DNA of 40,805 bases from an uncultured Clostridia bacterium (GCA_944386595.1 CALXBQ010000050.1:1-40805), one strand, 5' to 3'; shown: positions 24,315-33,570, counted from the stretch's first letter. Made by a program: numbers and translations. The notes: generated by a model from the sequence alone, not told the origin.

Positions 24315-25325
24315 ATGGACATAGAGAGAATCACAGAGACGAGAGCAGGGGAAGAGGAAGAGAGACAGGAAAGCACCTTAAGGCCTCATAAGCTGTCCGA
24401 CTTCATAGGACAGGCCGGGGTAAAGGATAACCTGGAGGTGTTCATAGAGGCGGCGAAGCTGAGAGGAGAGCCTCTGGATCACGTTCTGTTCTACGGACCC
24501 CCGGGCCTCGGAAAGACGACGCTGGCCGGAATCATTGCAAACGAGCTGGGCGTGGACATAAAGATTACGTCCGGACCTGCCATAGAAAGAGCAGGAGATC
24601 TTGCCGCCATTCTTACCAATCTCAGCGATAACGATGTTCTGTTTATAGACGAGATTCACAGGCTGAACAGATCCGTTGAGGAAGTGCTTTATTCAGCCAT
24701 GGAGGACTACGCTCTCGATATAATCATAGGCAAGGGCCCGTCTGCAAGGTCCATACGCCTTGACATAGCAAAGTTTACCCTCATAGGGGCAACCACCAGG
24801 GCAGGAAGCCTTTCTGCGCCTCTTCGCGACAGATTCGGAGTGATAAGCAAGTTCGAGCTTTATACTGAGGCCGAGCTTAAGGAGATAATAAAGCGGTCAG
24901 CCTCACTTTTAGGGGTGGAGCCGGACGAAGAATCCCTCGAGCTTATGGCAAGCTGCTCCAGAGGTACGCCGAGAGTCGCCAACAGACTTCTTAAGAGGGT
25001 GAGAGACTTTTCCCAGGTAAGAGGCAACGGACAGATAGACGCAGGGATTACAAGGGAGGCTCTGAAGGCGCTGGGCGTTGACAGTATGGGTCTTGAGAGG
25101 ATAGACAGAGAAATCCTCACCGCCATAATAGAGAAGTTCGGAGGAGGACCCGTGGGCATAGATACCATAGCTGCGGCTATAGGGGAGGAGAGAATAACCA
25201 TAGAGGATGCGTATGAACCGTACCTTATCCAGAAGGGACTTCTCTACAGAACCCAGAAGGGAAGAATGGTATCTGACGCGGGCTATCATCACATGGGAAT
25301 CGAGATTCCTGGAAAGGAAGATTAG
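24315..25325 (+). CDS. ruvB: Holliday junction branch migration ATPase RuvB
   Basis: Hexameric AAA+ motor for branch migration. 336 residues. Walker A GPPGLGKT is at 61-68, Walker B IDE at 111-113, sensor GATTRAG at 158-164, and LRDRFG (170-175) carries the arginine finger. The C-terminal winged-helix domain includes the conserved [19 protein letters not shown] short gap follows ruvA, with AGAGGTAG as the ribosome binding site. Confidence 0.97.
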   Translation: MDIERITETRAGEEEERQESTLRPHKLSDFIGQAGVKDNLEVFIEAAKLRGEPLDHVLFYGPPGLGKTTLAGIIANELGVDIKITSGPAIERAGDLAAILTNLSDNDVLFIDEIHRLNRSVEEVLYSAMEDYALDIIIGKGPSARSIRLDIAKFTLIGATTRAGSLSAPLRDRFGVISKFELYTEAELKEIIKRSASLLGVEPDEESLELMASCSRGTPRVANRLLKRVRDFSQVRGNGQIDAGITREALKALGVDSMGLERIDREILTAIIEKFGGGPVGIDTIAAAIGEERITIEDAYEPYLIQKGLLYRTQKGRMVSDAGYHHMGIEIPGKED

Positions 25326-25330
25326 ACATA

Positions 25331-26386
25331 ATGAAGACGGACGATTTCAGCTACGAGCTTCCTTCAGAGCTCATAGCACAGCACCCGATGGAGGAACGGG
25401 ACCGGTGCAGGCTCATGGTACTGAACCGGAAAGACGGAACCGTAAGCCACAGACATTTCTGCGACATACTGGAGTATCTGAATCCCGGAGACTGCCTCGT
25501 AATGAACGATTCCAAGGTTCTCCCAGCCCGTATTTTCGGAGTGAAGGAGGGTACGGGAGCGAAGGGCGAGTTTCTCCTTATCAAGCGCCTCGACGGCGAT
25601 CTCTGGGAATCAATGGTGAGACCCGGAAGAAGACTGAAACCGGGGGATACAGTGGTCTTCTCCGGTGAGGAAGGAAAACAGCTTAAGGCCGACATAGAAG
25701 CCTTCGGAGAGGACGGCACCAGAAAGGTCAGATTCCGCTACGACGGCATATTCATGGAAAGACTTGAGGAAGTGGGTTCCATGCCTCTTCCGCCGTATAT
25801 AGAGCGCGCAGCAGAGGATGAGGACCGGGATATGTACCAGACGGTGTACTGCCGCGAAGAGGGATCCGTTGCGGCTCCTACGGCGGGACTTCACTTTACG
25901 AAGGAGCTTCTGTCAAAGTGTGAAGAAAAGGGCGTGAAATGCGCCTATATAACGCTCCACGTCGGTATAGGAACGTTCAGACCGGTGAAGTGTGAAAATA
26001 TAGAAGACCATCACATGCACTTCGAGGAGTACAGCGTCAGCGAAGAAACGGCGAGAATCATAAACGAAACAAAAGCTGCAGGCGGCAGAATAGTCGCCGT
26101 GGGAACCACGTCGGTCAGAACCGTTGAAAGCGCGTCCGTGAAGGATGCCGGTACAGGCCGGTATGAAATAAGACCCGGAGCGGGAAGCACGGATATATTC
26201 ATCTATCCGGGCTACAAGTTTAAGATGATTGACGCTCTCATCACCAATTTCCACCTGCCGGGCTCCACTCTTATGATGCTGGTTTCGGCTCTTTACGACA
26301 GGGAGAAGATACTCTCAGCATATGAGGAAGCGGTAAGAGAGAGATACAGATTTTTTTCGTACGGGGACGCGATGCTGATAGAGTAG
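25331..26386 (+). CDS. queA: tRNA preQ1(34) S-adenosylmethionine ribosyltransferase-isomerase
   Basis: Transfers and isomerises the ribosyl group of S-adenosylmethionine onto preQ1 in tRNA, forming epoxyqueuosine. 351 residues. Family landmarks include [15 protein letters not shown] at the start, [32 protein letters not shown] and the ending [12 protein letters not shown]. It starts five bases after the ruvB stop and uses GGAAAGGAAG as a ribosome binding site. The usual neighbour tgt is not present, so tRNA-guanine transglycosylase must be encoded elsewhere if queuosine is made. Confidence 0.96.
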   Translation: MKTDDFSYELPSELIAQHPMEERDRCRLMVLNRKDGTVSHRHFCDILEYLNPGDCLVMNDSKVLPARIFGVKEGTGAKGEFLLIKRLDGDLWESMVRPGRRLKPGDTVVFSGEEGKQLKADIEAFGEDGTRKVRFRYDGIFMERLEEVGSMPLPPYIERAAEDEDRDMYQTVYCREEGSVAAPTAGLHFTKELLSKCEEKGVKCAYITLHVGIGTFRPVKCENIEDHHMHFEEYSVSEETARIINETKAAGGRIVAVGTTSVRTVESASVKDAGTGRYEIRPGAGSTDIFIYPGYKFKMIDALITNFHLPGSTLMMLVSALYDREKILSAYEEAVRERYRFFSYGDAMLIE

Positions 26387-26417
26387 GAGTTCTGATGAAA
26401 ATTTCGGTAAAAAACCA

Positions 26418-26446
26418 TTAAACTTCAGGCGGATTTGTGGTATAAT
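26418..26446 (+). promoter_or_regulatory. Promoter of the tRNA-Gly gene
   Basis: TATAAT (26441-26446) preceded by TGTGG, with a weak TTAAAC (26418-26423) 17 bases upstream. Confidence 0.55.
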
Positions 26447-26469
26447 GACTGCAGCGAAGATCGCCTTTT

Positions 26470-26543
26470 GCGGATGTAGTTCAATGGCAGAACTTCAGCT
26501 TCCCAAGCTGATAATGCGGGTTCGATTCCCGTCATTCGCTCCA
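26470..26543 (+). tRNA. tRNA-Gly, anticodon CCC
   Basis: A complete cloverleaf can be drawn. The acceptor stem pairs GCGGATG with CATTCGC, the discriminator is T, and CCA is encoded (26541-26543). The anticodon stem TCAGC/GCTGA encloses loop TTCCCAA, giving anticodon CCC, which reads GGG. The T arm is GCGGG/CCCGT around TTCGATT. The gene stands alone, between queA and nrdD. Confidence 0.95.
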
Positions 26544-26558
26544 TACAGGTAATATTGA

Positions 26559-26590
26559 GGGACGCCGATATCGGCGTCCCTGTTTTGTTG
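26559..26590 (+). terminator. Terminator after tRNA-Gly
   Basis: A perfect 22-base palindrome at 26559-26580 (GGGACGCCGAT and its complement) followed by TGTTTTGTTG. Sixteen bases separate it from the tRNA end. Confidence 0.8.
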
Positions 26591-26644
26591 ATTACATGAT
26601 GTGACTTTATATAAAGCCGGATTTGTACAGAGGTGTAAAGCACC

Positions 26645-26673
26645 TTGACAAATGATTATATATAGTGTAATCT
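26645..26673 (+). promoter_or_regulatory. Promoter of nrdD-nrdG
   Basis: Perfect TTGACA (26645-26650), a 17-base spacer and TAATCT (26668-26673). The spacer is filled by the first NrdR-like box. The start site would be near 26680, leaving a leader of about 100 bases. Confidence 0.7.
26653..26668. promoter_or_regulatory. NrdR-like box 1
   Basis: TGATTATATATAGTGT matches the NrdR consensus ACACTATATATAGTGT at 13 of 16 positions. It lies between the -35 and -10 elements. Confidence 0.75.
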
Positions 26674-26695
26674 CATGGAGAATGAATGAAGAGCA

Positions 26696-26711
26696 CCACT
26701 ATATATAGAAT
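26696..26711. promoter_or_regulatory. NrdR-like box 2
   Basis: CCACTATATATAGAAT matches the NrdR consensus at 13 of 16 positions. It starts 43 bases after box 1, about four helical turns, so both boxes face the same side of the DNA, as expected for cooperative NrdR binding. Confidence 0.75.
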
Positions 26712-26781
26712 ATGTTTTCCGAATTCAGTGACGAGGATTCGAAGACGGCTGACTGCAGTATTTGTAACGAGGGAGGACGAG

Positions 26782-29142
26782 ATGGAAGACATCAGAATAA
26801 GAAGAATAGTAAAGAGGGACGGCCGGGTGGTGCCCTTTGACATCGAGAAGATCACAGAGGCCATTTTCAAGGCGGCACAGGTTCTCGGCGGAAAAGACAG
26901 GCAGATGGCTGAAGAGCTGGCATCTCAGGTGGTTTCCTATCTGGTGGATACCTGCCATAACAGCACACCGTCGGTAGAGCAGATTCAGGATGCGGTGGAG
27001 AAGGTTCTCATAGAGAGCGGACACGCGAGAACGGCTAAGGAATACATTCTCTACAGGGCTGACAGGACCAGAATCCGCGACATGAACACAAAGCTCATGC
27101 GCATATACGAGGATTTGACCTTTAAGGACGCAAGGGATAACGATGTGAAGCGTGAAAATGCCAACATAGACGGAAATACAGCCATGGGAACCATGCTGAA
27201 ATACGGCTCTGAAGGCGCTAAGGAATTCTATAAGATGTACGTGATAGACCCTGTGTTTGCCAAGGCTCACGACGAAGGAGACATTCACATCCACGACATG
27301 GACTTTTACACCCTTACCATGACGTGCTGCCAGATAGATCTCATCAGCCTCCTCAGCGGGGGATTTTCCACGGGACACGGGTATCTCAGAGAACCGGGAA
27401 GTATAGAAAGCTATGCCGCTCTGGCGTGTATCGCTATTCAGTCGGATCAGAACGACCAGCACGGCGGACAGTCGGTTCCTAACTTTGACTACAGCATGGC
27501 GCCGGGAGTCGCTAAGAGCTACAGAACCCTTTACAGGGAAAACGTAGCGAGATTTCTGGAGTTCGAGACGGGAAGCGAAAACCTCACAGCTGAGGTGAAG
27601 AAGGTGAGCGTAGATATAGAGGAAAAAACAGGAGAGTATCCTGCGATGAAAGTGATGGAAGGCTATCAGAAGGCTGAAGCAGAGGCCCTCTGCGCCCTTT
27701 GTCCGGACGTGAGCCGTGAAAGGATGGAGATCATCCAGCAGCGGGCCAGAAAGAACGCGGACCGTGAAATCGTAAGGAGAACATATCAGGCCATGGAAGC
27801 TCTGGTGCATAACCTGAACACCATGCATTCCAGAGCAGGAGCCCAGGTTCCGTTCAGTTCCTTAAACTACGGTACTGACATATCGCCGGAAGGAAGGCTG
27901 GTGATAAAGTGCCTGCTGGAAGCGACTGAAGCGGGCCTCGGCAACGGCGAGACGCCTATATTTCCGATTCAGATCTTCAAGGTAAAAGAAGGGGTGAACT
28001 ACGATCCGGAGGATCCTAACTACGACCTGTTTAAACTGGCATGCAAGGTGTCTGCGAAGAGGCTCTTTCCTAATTTCTCATTCCTGGACGCACCGTTTAA
28101 TCTTCAGTACTACAGAGAGGGACACCCTGAGACGGAGTGCGCGTACATGGGCTGCAGGACGAGGGTCATGGGAAACACATACGATCCGGACAGGGAAATC
28201 ACCTACGGAAGGGGAAACCTGTCGTTTACGTCCATAAATCTTCCGAGGCTGGGCATAAAGGCCAAGGGTGACCTGGACGCATTTTTCGAAAGCCTGGACC
28301 GCCAGATAGATATCTGCATCAGACAGCTGAACGAGAGAATGCACATCCAGTCAATGAAGAAGGTGAAGAACTTTCCGTTCCTAATGGGACAGGGCGTGTG
28401 GATAGATTCCGGTAAACTCGGACCTGAGGACACCGTGGAAGAAGTAATAAAGCACGGAACGCTGACCATAGGTTTTATAGGGCTGGCAGAGTGTCTCAAA
28501 GCTCTCACGGGAAAGCACCACGGAGAGAGCGACGAGGCGCAGAGGCTGGGAATAGAGATAGTCGCATACATGAGAAAACGCATGGACGAAGAAGCCAGAA
28601 AGACGGGGCTCAACTGGTCGCTGATAGCAACCCCTGCCGAAGGGCTTTCCGGCCGCTTTGTCAGGATAGACAGAGAGAAGTTCGGAGAAATTCCGGGAGT
28701 TACAGACAGGGAATACTACACCAACGGATTCCACGTGCCTGTATACTATAACATCGGAGCCTTCGACAAAATCCGCAGAGAAGCGCCGTATCACGAACTC
28801 ACCAACGGAGGCCACATCTCCTACATCGAGCTCGACGGAGACCCGTTGAAAAACTTGGACGCGTTCGAGCAGGTGGTGAGATGTATGAAGGAAAGCGGAA
28901 TCGGATACGGCTCCATTAATCACCCTGTGGACAGAGACCCGGTGTGCGGATATACGGGAATAATAGATAATGAATGCCCGGGATGCGGCAGGACTGAAGC
29001 TGACGGCGGACCGACCTTTGAGAGAATAAGGAGAATAACCGGGTATCTGGTGGGAACCATGGATCACTGGAACGACGCCAAAACCTGTGAGGAAAGAGAC
29101 AGGGTAAAGCACTCTGCTGAGGGCGGATATGAGCGAATTTAA
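26782..29142 (+). CDS. nrdD: Anaerobic (class III) ribonucleoside-triphosphate reductase
   Basis: Oxygen-sensitive glycyl-radical enzyme that makes deoxynucleotides. 786 residues from ATG 26782, chosen because GGGAGG (26771-26776) precedes it; an upstream in-frame ATG at 26686 lies inside a NrdR-like box and gives a non-family extension. An N-terminal ATP cone (IRRIVKRDGRVVPFD) senses dATP/ATP. The radical glycine is Gly754 in RITGYL near the C terminus. Of the usual four zinc cysteines, Cys722, Cys732 and Cys735 are plain (PVCGYTG, NECPGCG); the fourth is not obvious, since Asp stands where many relatives have CPVC. nrdG overlaps by 14 bases. Confidence 0.96.
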   Translation: MEDIRIRRIVKRDGRVVPFDIEKITEAIFKAAQVLGGKDRQMAEELASQVVSYLVDTCHNSTPSVEQIQDAVEKVLIESGHARTAKEYILYRADRTRIRDMNTKLMRIYEDLTFKDARDNDVKRENANIDGNTAMGTMLKYGSEGAKEFYKMYVIDPVFAKAHDEGDIHIHDMDFYTLTMTCCQIDLISLLSGGFSTGHGYLREPGSIESYAALACIAIQSDQNDQHGGQSVPNFDYSMAPGVAKSYRTLYRENVARFLEFETGSENLTAEVKKVSVDIEEKTGEYPAMKVMEGYQKAEAEALCALCPDVSRERMEIIQQRARKNADREIVRRTYQAMEALVHNLNTMHSRAGAQVPFSSLNYGTDISPEGRLVIKCLLEATEAGLGNGETPIFPIQIFKVKEGVNYDPEDPNYDLFKLACKVSAKRLFPNFSFLDAPFNLQYYREGHPETECAYMGCRTRVMGNTYDPDREITYGRGNLSFTSINLPRLGIKAKGDLDAFFESLDRQIDICIRQLNERMHIQSMKKVKNFPFLMGQGVWIDSGKLGPEDTVEEVIKHGTLTIGFIGLAECLKALTGKHHGESDEAQRLGIEIVAYMRKRMDEEARKTGLNWSLIATPAEGLSGRFVRIDREKFGEIPGVTDREYYTNGFHVPVYYNIGAFDKIRREAPYHELTNGGHISYIELDGDPLKNLDAFEQVVRCMKESGIGYGSINHPVDRDPVCGYTGIIDNECPGCGRTEADGGPTFERIRRITGYLVGTMDHWNDAKTCEERDRVKHSAEGGYERI

Positions 29143-29626
29143 ATCTCTTCGAATAGCGGGAGTGATAAGAGAATCTATAACGGACGGACCGGGTATTAGG
29201 TTCGTCCTGTTCCTTCAGGGATGTCCTCACGGCTGCAAAGGGTGCCACAATCCCGAAACCCACGACTTTAACGGCGGATATGTGATTGACGGCGAAAAAG
29301 TTCTGGCAGAAATCAGATCAAATCCGCTTATCTACGGAGTTACGCTAAGCGGCGGAGAACCTGTATGTCAGGCAGATGGGCTGGTTCCTCTGGCTGAAGC
29401 CGTTAAGGACATGGGCCTAGACCTGGGGATGTATACGGGATATACCTTCGAAGAGCTGGAAGGGCTCAGAGGAAGGGATGTCTCGCTGGACAGGCTGATA
29501 AAACTTCTGGACTTTATAGTGGACGGGCCGTATGTGGAGGCCGAGCGCGATCTGACTTTGCAGTTTCGCGGCAGCAGAAATCAGAGATTCATAACATTAA
29601 AAGACGGGCGGAGAACGGATATTTAA
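29129..29626 (+). CDS. nrdG: Anaerobic ribonucleotide reductase activating protein
   Basis: Radical SAM enzyme that uses a [4Fe-4S] cluster and S-adenosylmethionine to make the glycyl radical on NrdD. 165 residues. The cluster motif is Cys32, Cys36 and Cys39 in GCPHGCKGC, followed by the SGGEP-type segment (VTLSGGEPVCQ). The start overlaps nrdD by 14 bases, so the partners are translationally coupled. A terminator hairpin overlaps the stop region. Confidence 0.95.
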   Translation: MSEFKSLRIAGVIRESITDGPGIRFVLFLQGCPHGCKGCHNPETHDFNGGYVIDGEKVLAEIRSNPLIYGVTLSGGEPVCQADGLVPLAEAVKDMGLDLGMYTGYTFEELEGLRGRDVSLDRLIKLLDFIVDGPYVEAERDLTLQFRGSRNQRFITLKDGRRTDI

Positions 29627-29642
29627 CCGGGTTCCGCCCGTT
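29600..29642. terminator. Shared terminator between nrdG and the rib operon
   Basis: ACGGGCGGA (29604-29612) pairs with TCCGCCCGT (29633-29641), with a 20-base loop. On the minus strand a T-rich run follows (complement of 29596-29602), so it terminates the rib operon best; on the plus strand it may help end nrdG. Confidence 0.65.
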
Positions 29643-29656
29643 CAGGCATGCTGGCC

Positions 29657-30124
29657 TTACTGAGCCATGCTTCTTATCAGGTTCACCATCTCGATGGCGC
29701 CTTCTGCGCATTCGCTGCCTTTGTTTCCTGCCTTTGTCCCGGCACGCTCGATGGCCTGCTCTATGTTTTCGGTGGTGAGGACTCCGAACATCACGGGCAC
29801 GCCTGTCTTTAGGGAAACGGAGGCGATTCCTTTAGAGACCTCGCTGCATACGTAGTCGTAGTGGCTGGTGTTTCCGCGGATTACAGCGCCGAGACAGATT
29901 ACAGCATCGTATTTACCGCTTTCTGCCATCTTAGATGCGATGAGGGGTATCTCAAAAGCACCCGGAACCCAGGCGACGTCTATGTTTTCTTCCTCGACGT
30001 TGTGGCGGATGAGTCCGTCTAACGCTCCGCTTAAGAGCTTAGACGTTATGAATTCGTTAAACCTTCCTGCAACGATGCCGATTTTGATGTCTTCCGATAC
30101 GAGTTTTCCTTCGAATGTTCTCAT
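29657..30124 (-). CDS. ribH: 6,7-dimethyl-8-ribityllumazine synthase
   Basis: Condenses 3,4-dihydroxy-2-butanone 4-phosphate with the ribitylaminouracil to form lumazine, the penultimate step of riboflavin synthesis. 155 residues, the usual length. GRFNEFIT near the start, PGAFEIPL, and [14 protein letters not shown] with its catalytic His are conserved. Last gene of ribD-ribE-ribBA-ribH, 45 bases after ribBA. An AAAGGAAAAA site precedes the ATG. Confidence 0.96.
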   Translation of the reverse strand: MRTFEGKLVSEDIKIGIVAGRFNEFITSKLLSGALDGLIRHNVEEENIDVAWVPGAFEIPLIASKMAESGKYDAVICLGAVIRGNTSHYDYVCSEVSKGIASVSLKTGVPVMFGVLTTENIEQAIERAGTKAGNKGSECAEGAIEMVNLIRSMAQ

Positions 30125-30169
30125 GACTTTTTCCTTTCTGATTACTAATGCTGATTACGTTAAACGACT

Positions 30170-31366
30170 TTAAAAACCCAGGATATGTCCCATCTTTTCC
30201 TGCTTTGTCTTAAGATAGAAGAGGTCGTGGGTGTTCGCCGGAATTTTTATAGGTACTCTGTCCGATATTTCCATGCCGAATTCGGAAAGCTGATAGACTT
30301 TGTCCGGGTTGTTTGTGAGAAGGCGGAGGCTTTTGACTCCCAGCTCCCTCAAAATCTGTGCGCCGATGTAGTATTCACGCTCGTCGCCGCCGAAGCCTAG
30401 GGCCAGATTTGCCTCCAGCGTGTCCATTCCCTGTTCCTGAAGCTCATAGGCTCTCAGCTTGTTTATAAGACCTATGCCTCTTCCTTCCTGCCTCATGTAA
30501 AGGAGAACTCCTCTTCCTTCCTTTTCGATCTGGGTGAGGGCGGAGGCAAGCTGCTGCCCGCAGTCGCACCTTAGGGAGCCGAAGGTGTCTCCCGTGAGAC
30601 ATTCTGAGTGAACCCTGCATAGCACGTCTTTTCCGTCTCCGATCTCTCCCTTTACGAGGGCGACGTGGTGTTCGCCGTTGAGCCTGTTGACGAAGCCGCA
30701 GGCTTTGAAGGTGCCGAATTTTGTAGGAAGGTTCACCGTTGCCACTCTGTCCACCAGCTTTTCGTGGCACTTCCTGTAATTCTGAAGATCCTTTATAGTT
30801 ATGAATTTTATGTCGTACTCCTCGGCTATCTCCGCAAGCTGAGAGGCTCTCATCATGGTGCCGTCGTCCGCCATGATCTCGCAGCAGAGTCCGCATTCCT
30901 TAAGGCCTGCAAGCCTGCACAGGTCGACGGTGGCTTCGGTATGTCCGTTTCTCTCCAGAACTCCGTTCTTTTTCGCGAGAAGAGGGAACATGTGGCCGGG
31001 ACGCCTGAAATCCTCAGGTCTTACATCGTCCGAAACGCAGGCGAGGGCGGTGACGGAGCGTTCTGCGGCGGAAATTCCCGTAGATGTGGAAACGTGATCT
31101 ATGGATACGGTGAACGCGGTCTCGTGGTTATCGGTGTTATCGGCTACCATCTGGGGAATCTTAAGCTTTTCGACAAATTCTGCAGACATGGGCATACATA
31201 TGAGCCCCTTGCCGTGAGTTGCCATAAAGTTTATGTTTTCCGTAGTGGCAAACTCTGCGGCGCAGATAAAATCCCCCTCGTTTTCCCTGTCCGGGTCGTC
31301 CGTTACGAGAATTATTTTTCCCTGCCTCAGCTCCTCCAGGGCCTCTTCAATGGTGCTGTACTTCAC
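30170..31366 (-). CDS. ribBA: Bifunctional DHBP synthase / GTP cyclohydrolase II
   Basis: Provides both precursors for riboflavin synthesis. 398 residues. The N-terminal DHBP synthase domain has the acidic metal site [11 protein letters not shown] (residues 23-33). The C-terminal GTP cyclohydrolase II domain has zinc ligands Cys256, Cys267 and Cys269 (SECLTGD, LRCDCG) and RQEGRGIGL. Both halves look intact. It lies 15 bases after ribE in the rib operon. Confidence 0.96.
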   Translation of the reverse strand: MKYSTIEEALEELRQGKIILVTDDPDRENEGDFICAAEFATTENINFMATHGKGLICMPMSAEFVEKLKIPQMVADNTDNHETAFTVSIDHVSTSTGISAAERSVTALACVSDDVRPEDFRRPGHMFPLLAKKNGVLERNGHTEATVDLCRLAGLKECGLCCEIMADDGTMMRASQLAEIAEEYDIKFITIKDLQNYRKCHEKLVDRVATVNLPTKFGTFKACGFVNRLNGEHHVALVKGEIGDGKDVLCRVHSECLTGDTFGSLRCDCGQQLASALTQIEKEGRGVLLYMRQEGRGIGLINKLRAYELQEQGMDTLEANLALGFGGDEREYYIGAQILRELGVKSLRLLTNNPDKVYQLSEFGMEISDRVPIKIPANTHDLFYLKTKQEKMGHILGF

Positions 31367-31381
31367 TTGTCATCATCCTTT

Positions 31382-32035
31382 CTAAAATCCGTATTTAATG
31401 AGCATTTCTTCCGTGATGCCGCCTTTGTTATCCTCCGGCGAACCCGGACTGTAATTCATAAGCTTTTCCACGTACTTTCCTATGATGTCGTTTTCGAGAT
31501 TTACGACGTCGCCCCTGCACCTGTCCCCCAGAGCGGTGAGTCCCAGAGTGTGGGGTATGACGGAAACGTCAAAGGAGCCGTCTCTCACCGCGGCTACGGT
31601 CAGGCTTATTCCGTCTATGGCCACGGAGCCTTTTTCCACGATGTATTTCATAATGTTTCCCGGCGCGGAAACGGTGAACCATACGGCGTTGTCGTCTCTT
31701 CGAATTTCCCTTATGACTCCCGTTCCGTCAACGTGGCCGGAGACTATATGACCGCCGAATCTGCCGCCTGCAGCCATGGCTCTCTCGAGGTTTACGAAAG
31801 TTCCCGCCGCCGCATCCGAAAGGGAAGAGCGGCTTAAGGTCTCGTGCATGACGTCCGCAGTGAACCATCCGGGTCCGAGAGAAGTTACGGTCAGGCATAT
31901 TCCGTTTACCGCAATGCTGTCGCCGGGAACCGTGCCCTGCAGAACCTTTTTCCCACTGACGGTTATAACGGCGGAATGCTGTCCGCGCCTGATGCTTTTC
32001 ACCGCGCCTTTTTCTTCAACTATTCCCGTGAACAC
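31382..32035 (-). CDS. ribE: Riboflavin synthase alpha subunit
   Basis: Dismutates two lumazine molecules to riboflavin and a pyrimidine that is recycled. 217 residues formed by two lumazine-binding repeats, each with its own start-like motif: MFTGIVEEKG at residue 1 and GGHIVSGHVDGTG near 95. It overlaps ribD by 16 bases and is followed closely by ribBA. In Bacillus-style naming this gene is ribE; other systems call it ribC. Confidence 0.95.
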   Translation of the reverse strand: MFTGIVEEKGAVKSIRRGQHSAVITVSGKKVLQGTVPGDSIAVNGICLTVTSLGPGWFTADVMHETLSRSSLSDAAAGTFVNLERAMAAGGRFGGHIVSGHVDGTGVIREIRRDDNAVWFTVSAPGNIMKYIVEKGSVAIDGISLTVAAVRDGSFDVSVIPHTLGLTALGDRCRGDVVNLENDIIGKYVEKLMNYSPGSPEDNKGGITEEMLIKYGF

Positions 32036-33138
32036 CTTTTGTCCACCTCGCTTTCTATGAGAAAATCATCGCCGATTCTTCTGACTGAGCCGTTTCTTAA
32101 GAAAAACGCTTCGCCGGGAGAGGAGACGCCCGCGCCTCCCACAGGAGATTTTGCAGTTTCCCCTCCGAAGATCTTAGGGGCGATATATGTGTTTACTTTA
32201 GTGACTATACCGCTTTCAAGGGCCGACCAGTTAAGGGCCGCGCCGCCTTCTATGAGGACGCTGTCTATCTTTTCTTCAGCCAGTTTTTTCATGAGACAGG
32301 GAAGGCTGACCCGCCCGTTCTCTTCAGGAGTCCTTATTATCCTGCAGCCCCGGTCTTCGTAAAGCCTGCTCTTATCCGCATCGCCGGAGCAGGTCGCTAT
32401 AATCGTCGGAACGTCGCCGGCGGTTTTGACGACGGCGGAGTCAAGAGGCGTTCTGAGCCTGCTGTCACATATGATCCTTACGGGATTTCTACCGCCCGGT
32501 ATTCTGCAGGTGAGGAGAGGGTCGTCCGTTATGACCGTGCCTGCGCCCACCATGATTGCAGAAAGGCGGCGGCGAAGACCGTGGGCGTGCTCTCTTGCAG
32601 CCTCGCCCGTAATCCATTTAGATTTTCCCGTGTATGCCGCGATTTTGCCGTCCATTGTCATGGCGTACTTCATAAGGACAAAAGGCGTTCCCGTAGTTAT
32701 GTAGTGAAGGAAAATCTCGTTTAGCCTGTCGCACTCATCTTTCATCACGCCCTTCGCCACCTCGATTCCGGCCTCTTTAAGTATCTGAACTCCTTTGCCC
32801 GATACGAGAGGGTTGGGATCAGGCGAGCCGATGACGACCCTTGACATGCCGGCCTCTATTACGGCGTCGGTGCACGGAGGCTGCTTTCCGTGGTGGCAGC
32901 AGGGCTCTAAAGTCACGTACATAGTCGCGCCTTTCGGATTTTCGGTGCAGGCTGCAAGAGCGTTTCTCTCGGCGTGAGCCTGTCCGTACTTTTCGTGAAA
33001 GCCTTCGCCTATAATACGGCCACCCTTGACGATTACGGCTCCCACCATGGGATTTGGGGAAGTAAAGCCGCAGCCTCTCTCGGCAAGGGAAAGGGCCCGT
33101 TTCATATACTGTATGTCTTCCGTTAAGTGTTCGTTCAT
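32020..33138 (-). CDS. ribD: Riboflavin-specific deaminase/reductase
   Basis: Carries out the second and third steps of riboflavin synthesis. 372 residues. The N-terminal deaminase has the zinc motif His55-Ala-Glu57 and Cys80/Cys89 (PCCHHGKQPPC). The C-terminal NADPH-dependent reductase begins near residue 150 (PFVLMKYAMTMDGKIA). First gene of the rib operon; AAGGAG lies ten bases before the ATG, immediately after the T run of a leader terminator, so expression should depend on the upstream FMN riboswitch. Confidence 0.96.
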   Translation of the reverse strand: MNEHLTEDIQYMKRALSLAERGCGFTSPNPMVGAVIVKGGRIIGEGFHEKYGQAHAERNALAACTENPKGATMYVTLEPCCHHGKQPPCTDAVIEAGMSRVVIGSPDPNPLVSGKGVQILKEAGIEVAKGVMKDECDRLNEIFLHYITTGTPFVLMKYAMTMDGKIAAYTGKSKWITGEAAREHAHGLRRRLSAIMVGAGTVITDDPLLTCRIPGGRNPVRIICDSRLRTPLDSAVVKTAGDVPTIIATCSGDADKSRLYEDRGCRIIRTPEENGRVSLPCLMKKLAEEKIDSVLIEGGAALNWSALESGIVTKVNTYIAPKIFGGETAKSPVGGAGVSSPGEAFFLRNGSVRRIGDDFLIESEVDKRCSRE

Positions 33139-33152
33139 CTTCCTGTCTCCTT

Positions 33153-33183
33153 AAAAGAAAAAGCCCCGAGATAAACTCAGGGC
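33153..33183 (-). terminator. Second leader terminator, next to ribD
   Basis: On the minus strand GCCCTGAG (33183-33176) pairs with CTCGGGGC (33170-33163) through one T-G pair, followed by TTTTTCTTTT (33162-33153). It ends about 15 bases before the ribD start codon. Confidence 0.7.
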
Positions 33184-33227
33184 CATACGGTTCACAGCTT
33201 CATTAAATATCTGACTGCGCATCAAAT

Positions 33228-33259
33228 AAAAAACTCCGGAACGAATAGACATTCCAGAG
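33228..33259 (-). terminator. First leader terminator, after the FMN riboswitch
   Basis: On the minus strand CTCTGGAATG (33259-33250) pairs over ten positions with CGTTCCGGAG (33243-33234) around a six-base loop, followed by six T (33233-33228). It lies about 40 bases downstream of the aptamer, the expected place for an expression platform. Confidence 0.75.
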
Positions 33260-33301
33260 CAGAAATACCGCGCGCAGGTAATAAACATTTCCTGTGATGT
33301 A

Positions 33302-33408
33302 ATCTTCTTTCATCCAGACTTTACTGTCGGCTTCGGAGTTTCACCGAATCATGCCATAAGGCTCGCGGGCTTTACCGCCGGTAGGGACTTTCACCCTGCC
33401 CTGAAGAT
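33302..33408 (-). promoter_or_regulatory. FMN riboswitch (RFN element)
   Basis: On the minus strand the leader carries the conserved FMN aptamer: the P1 5' strand ATCTTCAGGGCAGGGTGAAA, then CCCTACCGGCGG, GCCCGCGAGCC, GATTCGGTGAAACTCCGAAG, GCCGACAGT, and closing GGATGAAAGAAGAT. P1 strands ATCTTC and GAAGAT pair. FMN binding is known to cause transcription termination or block translation of rib genes; two terminators follow. Confidence 0.95.
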
Positions 33409-33430
33409 ATGTTATTTAACTACGGGAATA

Positions 33431-33459
33431 ATTGTAGCACTACGGGCGCGCCTGCGCAA
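33431..33459 (-). promoter_or_regulatory. Promoter of the rib operon
   Basis: On the minus strand TTGCGC (33459-33454), a 17-base spacer and TACAAT (33436-33431). It lies just upstream of the riboswitch. Confidence 0.55.
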
Positions 33460-33529
33460 GTGGTAAAAAATGTAAATTTAGGTCGTTTTTCCGTCGGAAG
33501 ACACGCAAAAATTCCGCGAAAAAAAGTGC

Positions 33530-33559
33530 TTGTAATAGTTTAAGGGCTTGTGGTATAAT
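33530..33559 (+). promoter_or_regulatory. Promoter of rpmB
   Basis: TTGTAA (33530-33535), an 18-base spacer and TATAAT (33554-33559) preceded by TGTGG. Divergent from the rib promoter. Confidence 0.6.
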
Positions 33560-33570
33560 ATTGCTTGCGA

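Noticed and set aside
26425-26643. 72-residue minus-strand open frame over tRNA-Gly
   Set aside because: The translation MTGIEPALSAWEAEVLPLNY is the well-known artefact of reading a tRNA-Gly gene antisense.
26686-26781. N-terminal extension of NrdD to the upstream ATG
   Set aside because: It begins inside the first bases of a NrdR-like box and lacks a ribosome binding site; ATG 26782 has GGGAGG and gives the family start.
30665-31837. 390-residue plus-strand open frame across ribBA and ribE
   Set aside because: It crosses two well-supported rib genes on the other strand and has no family match or start signal.
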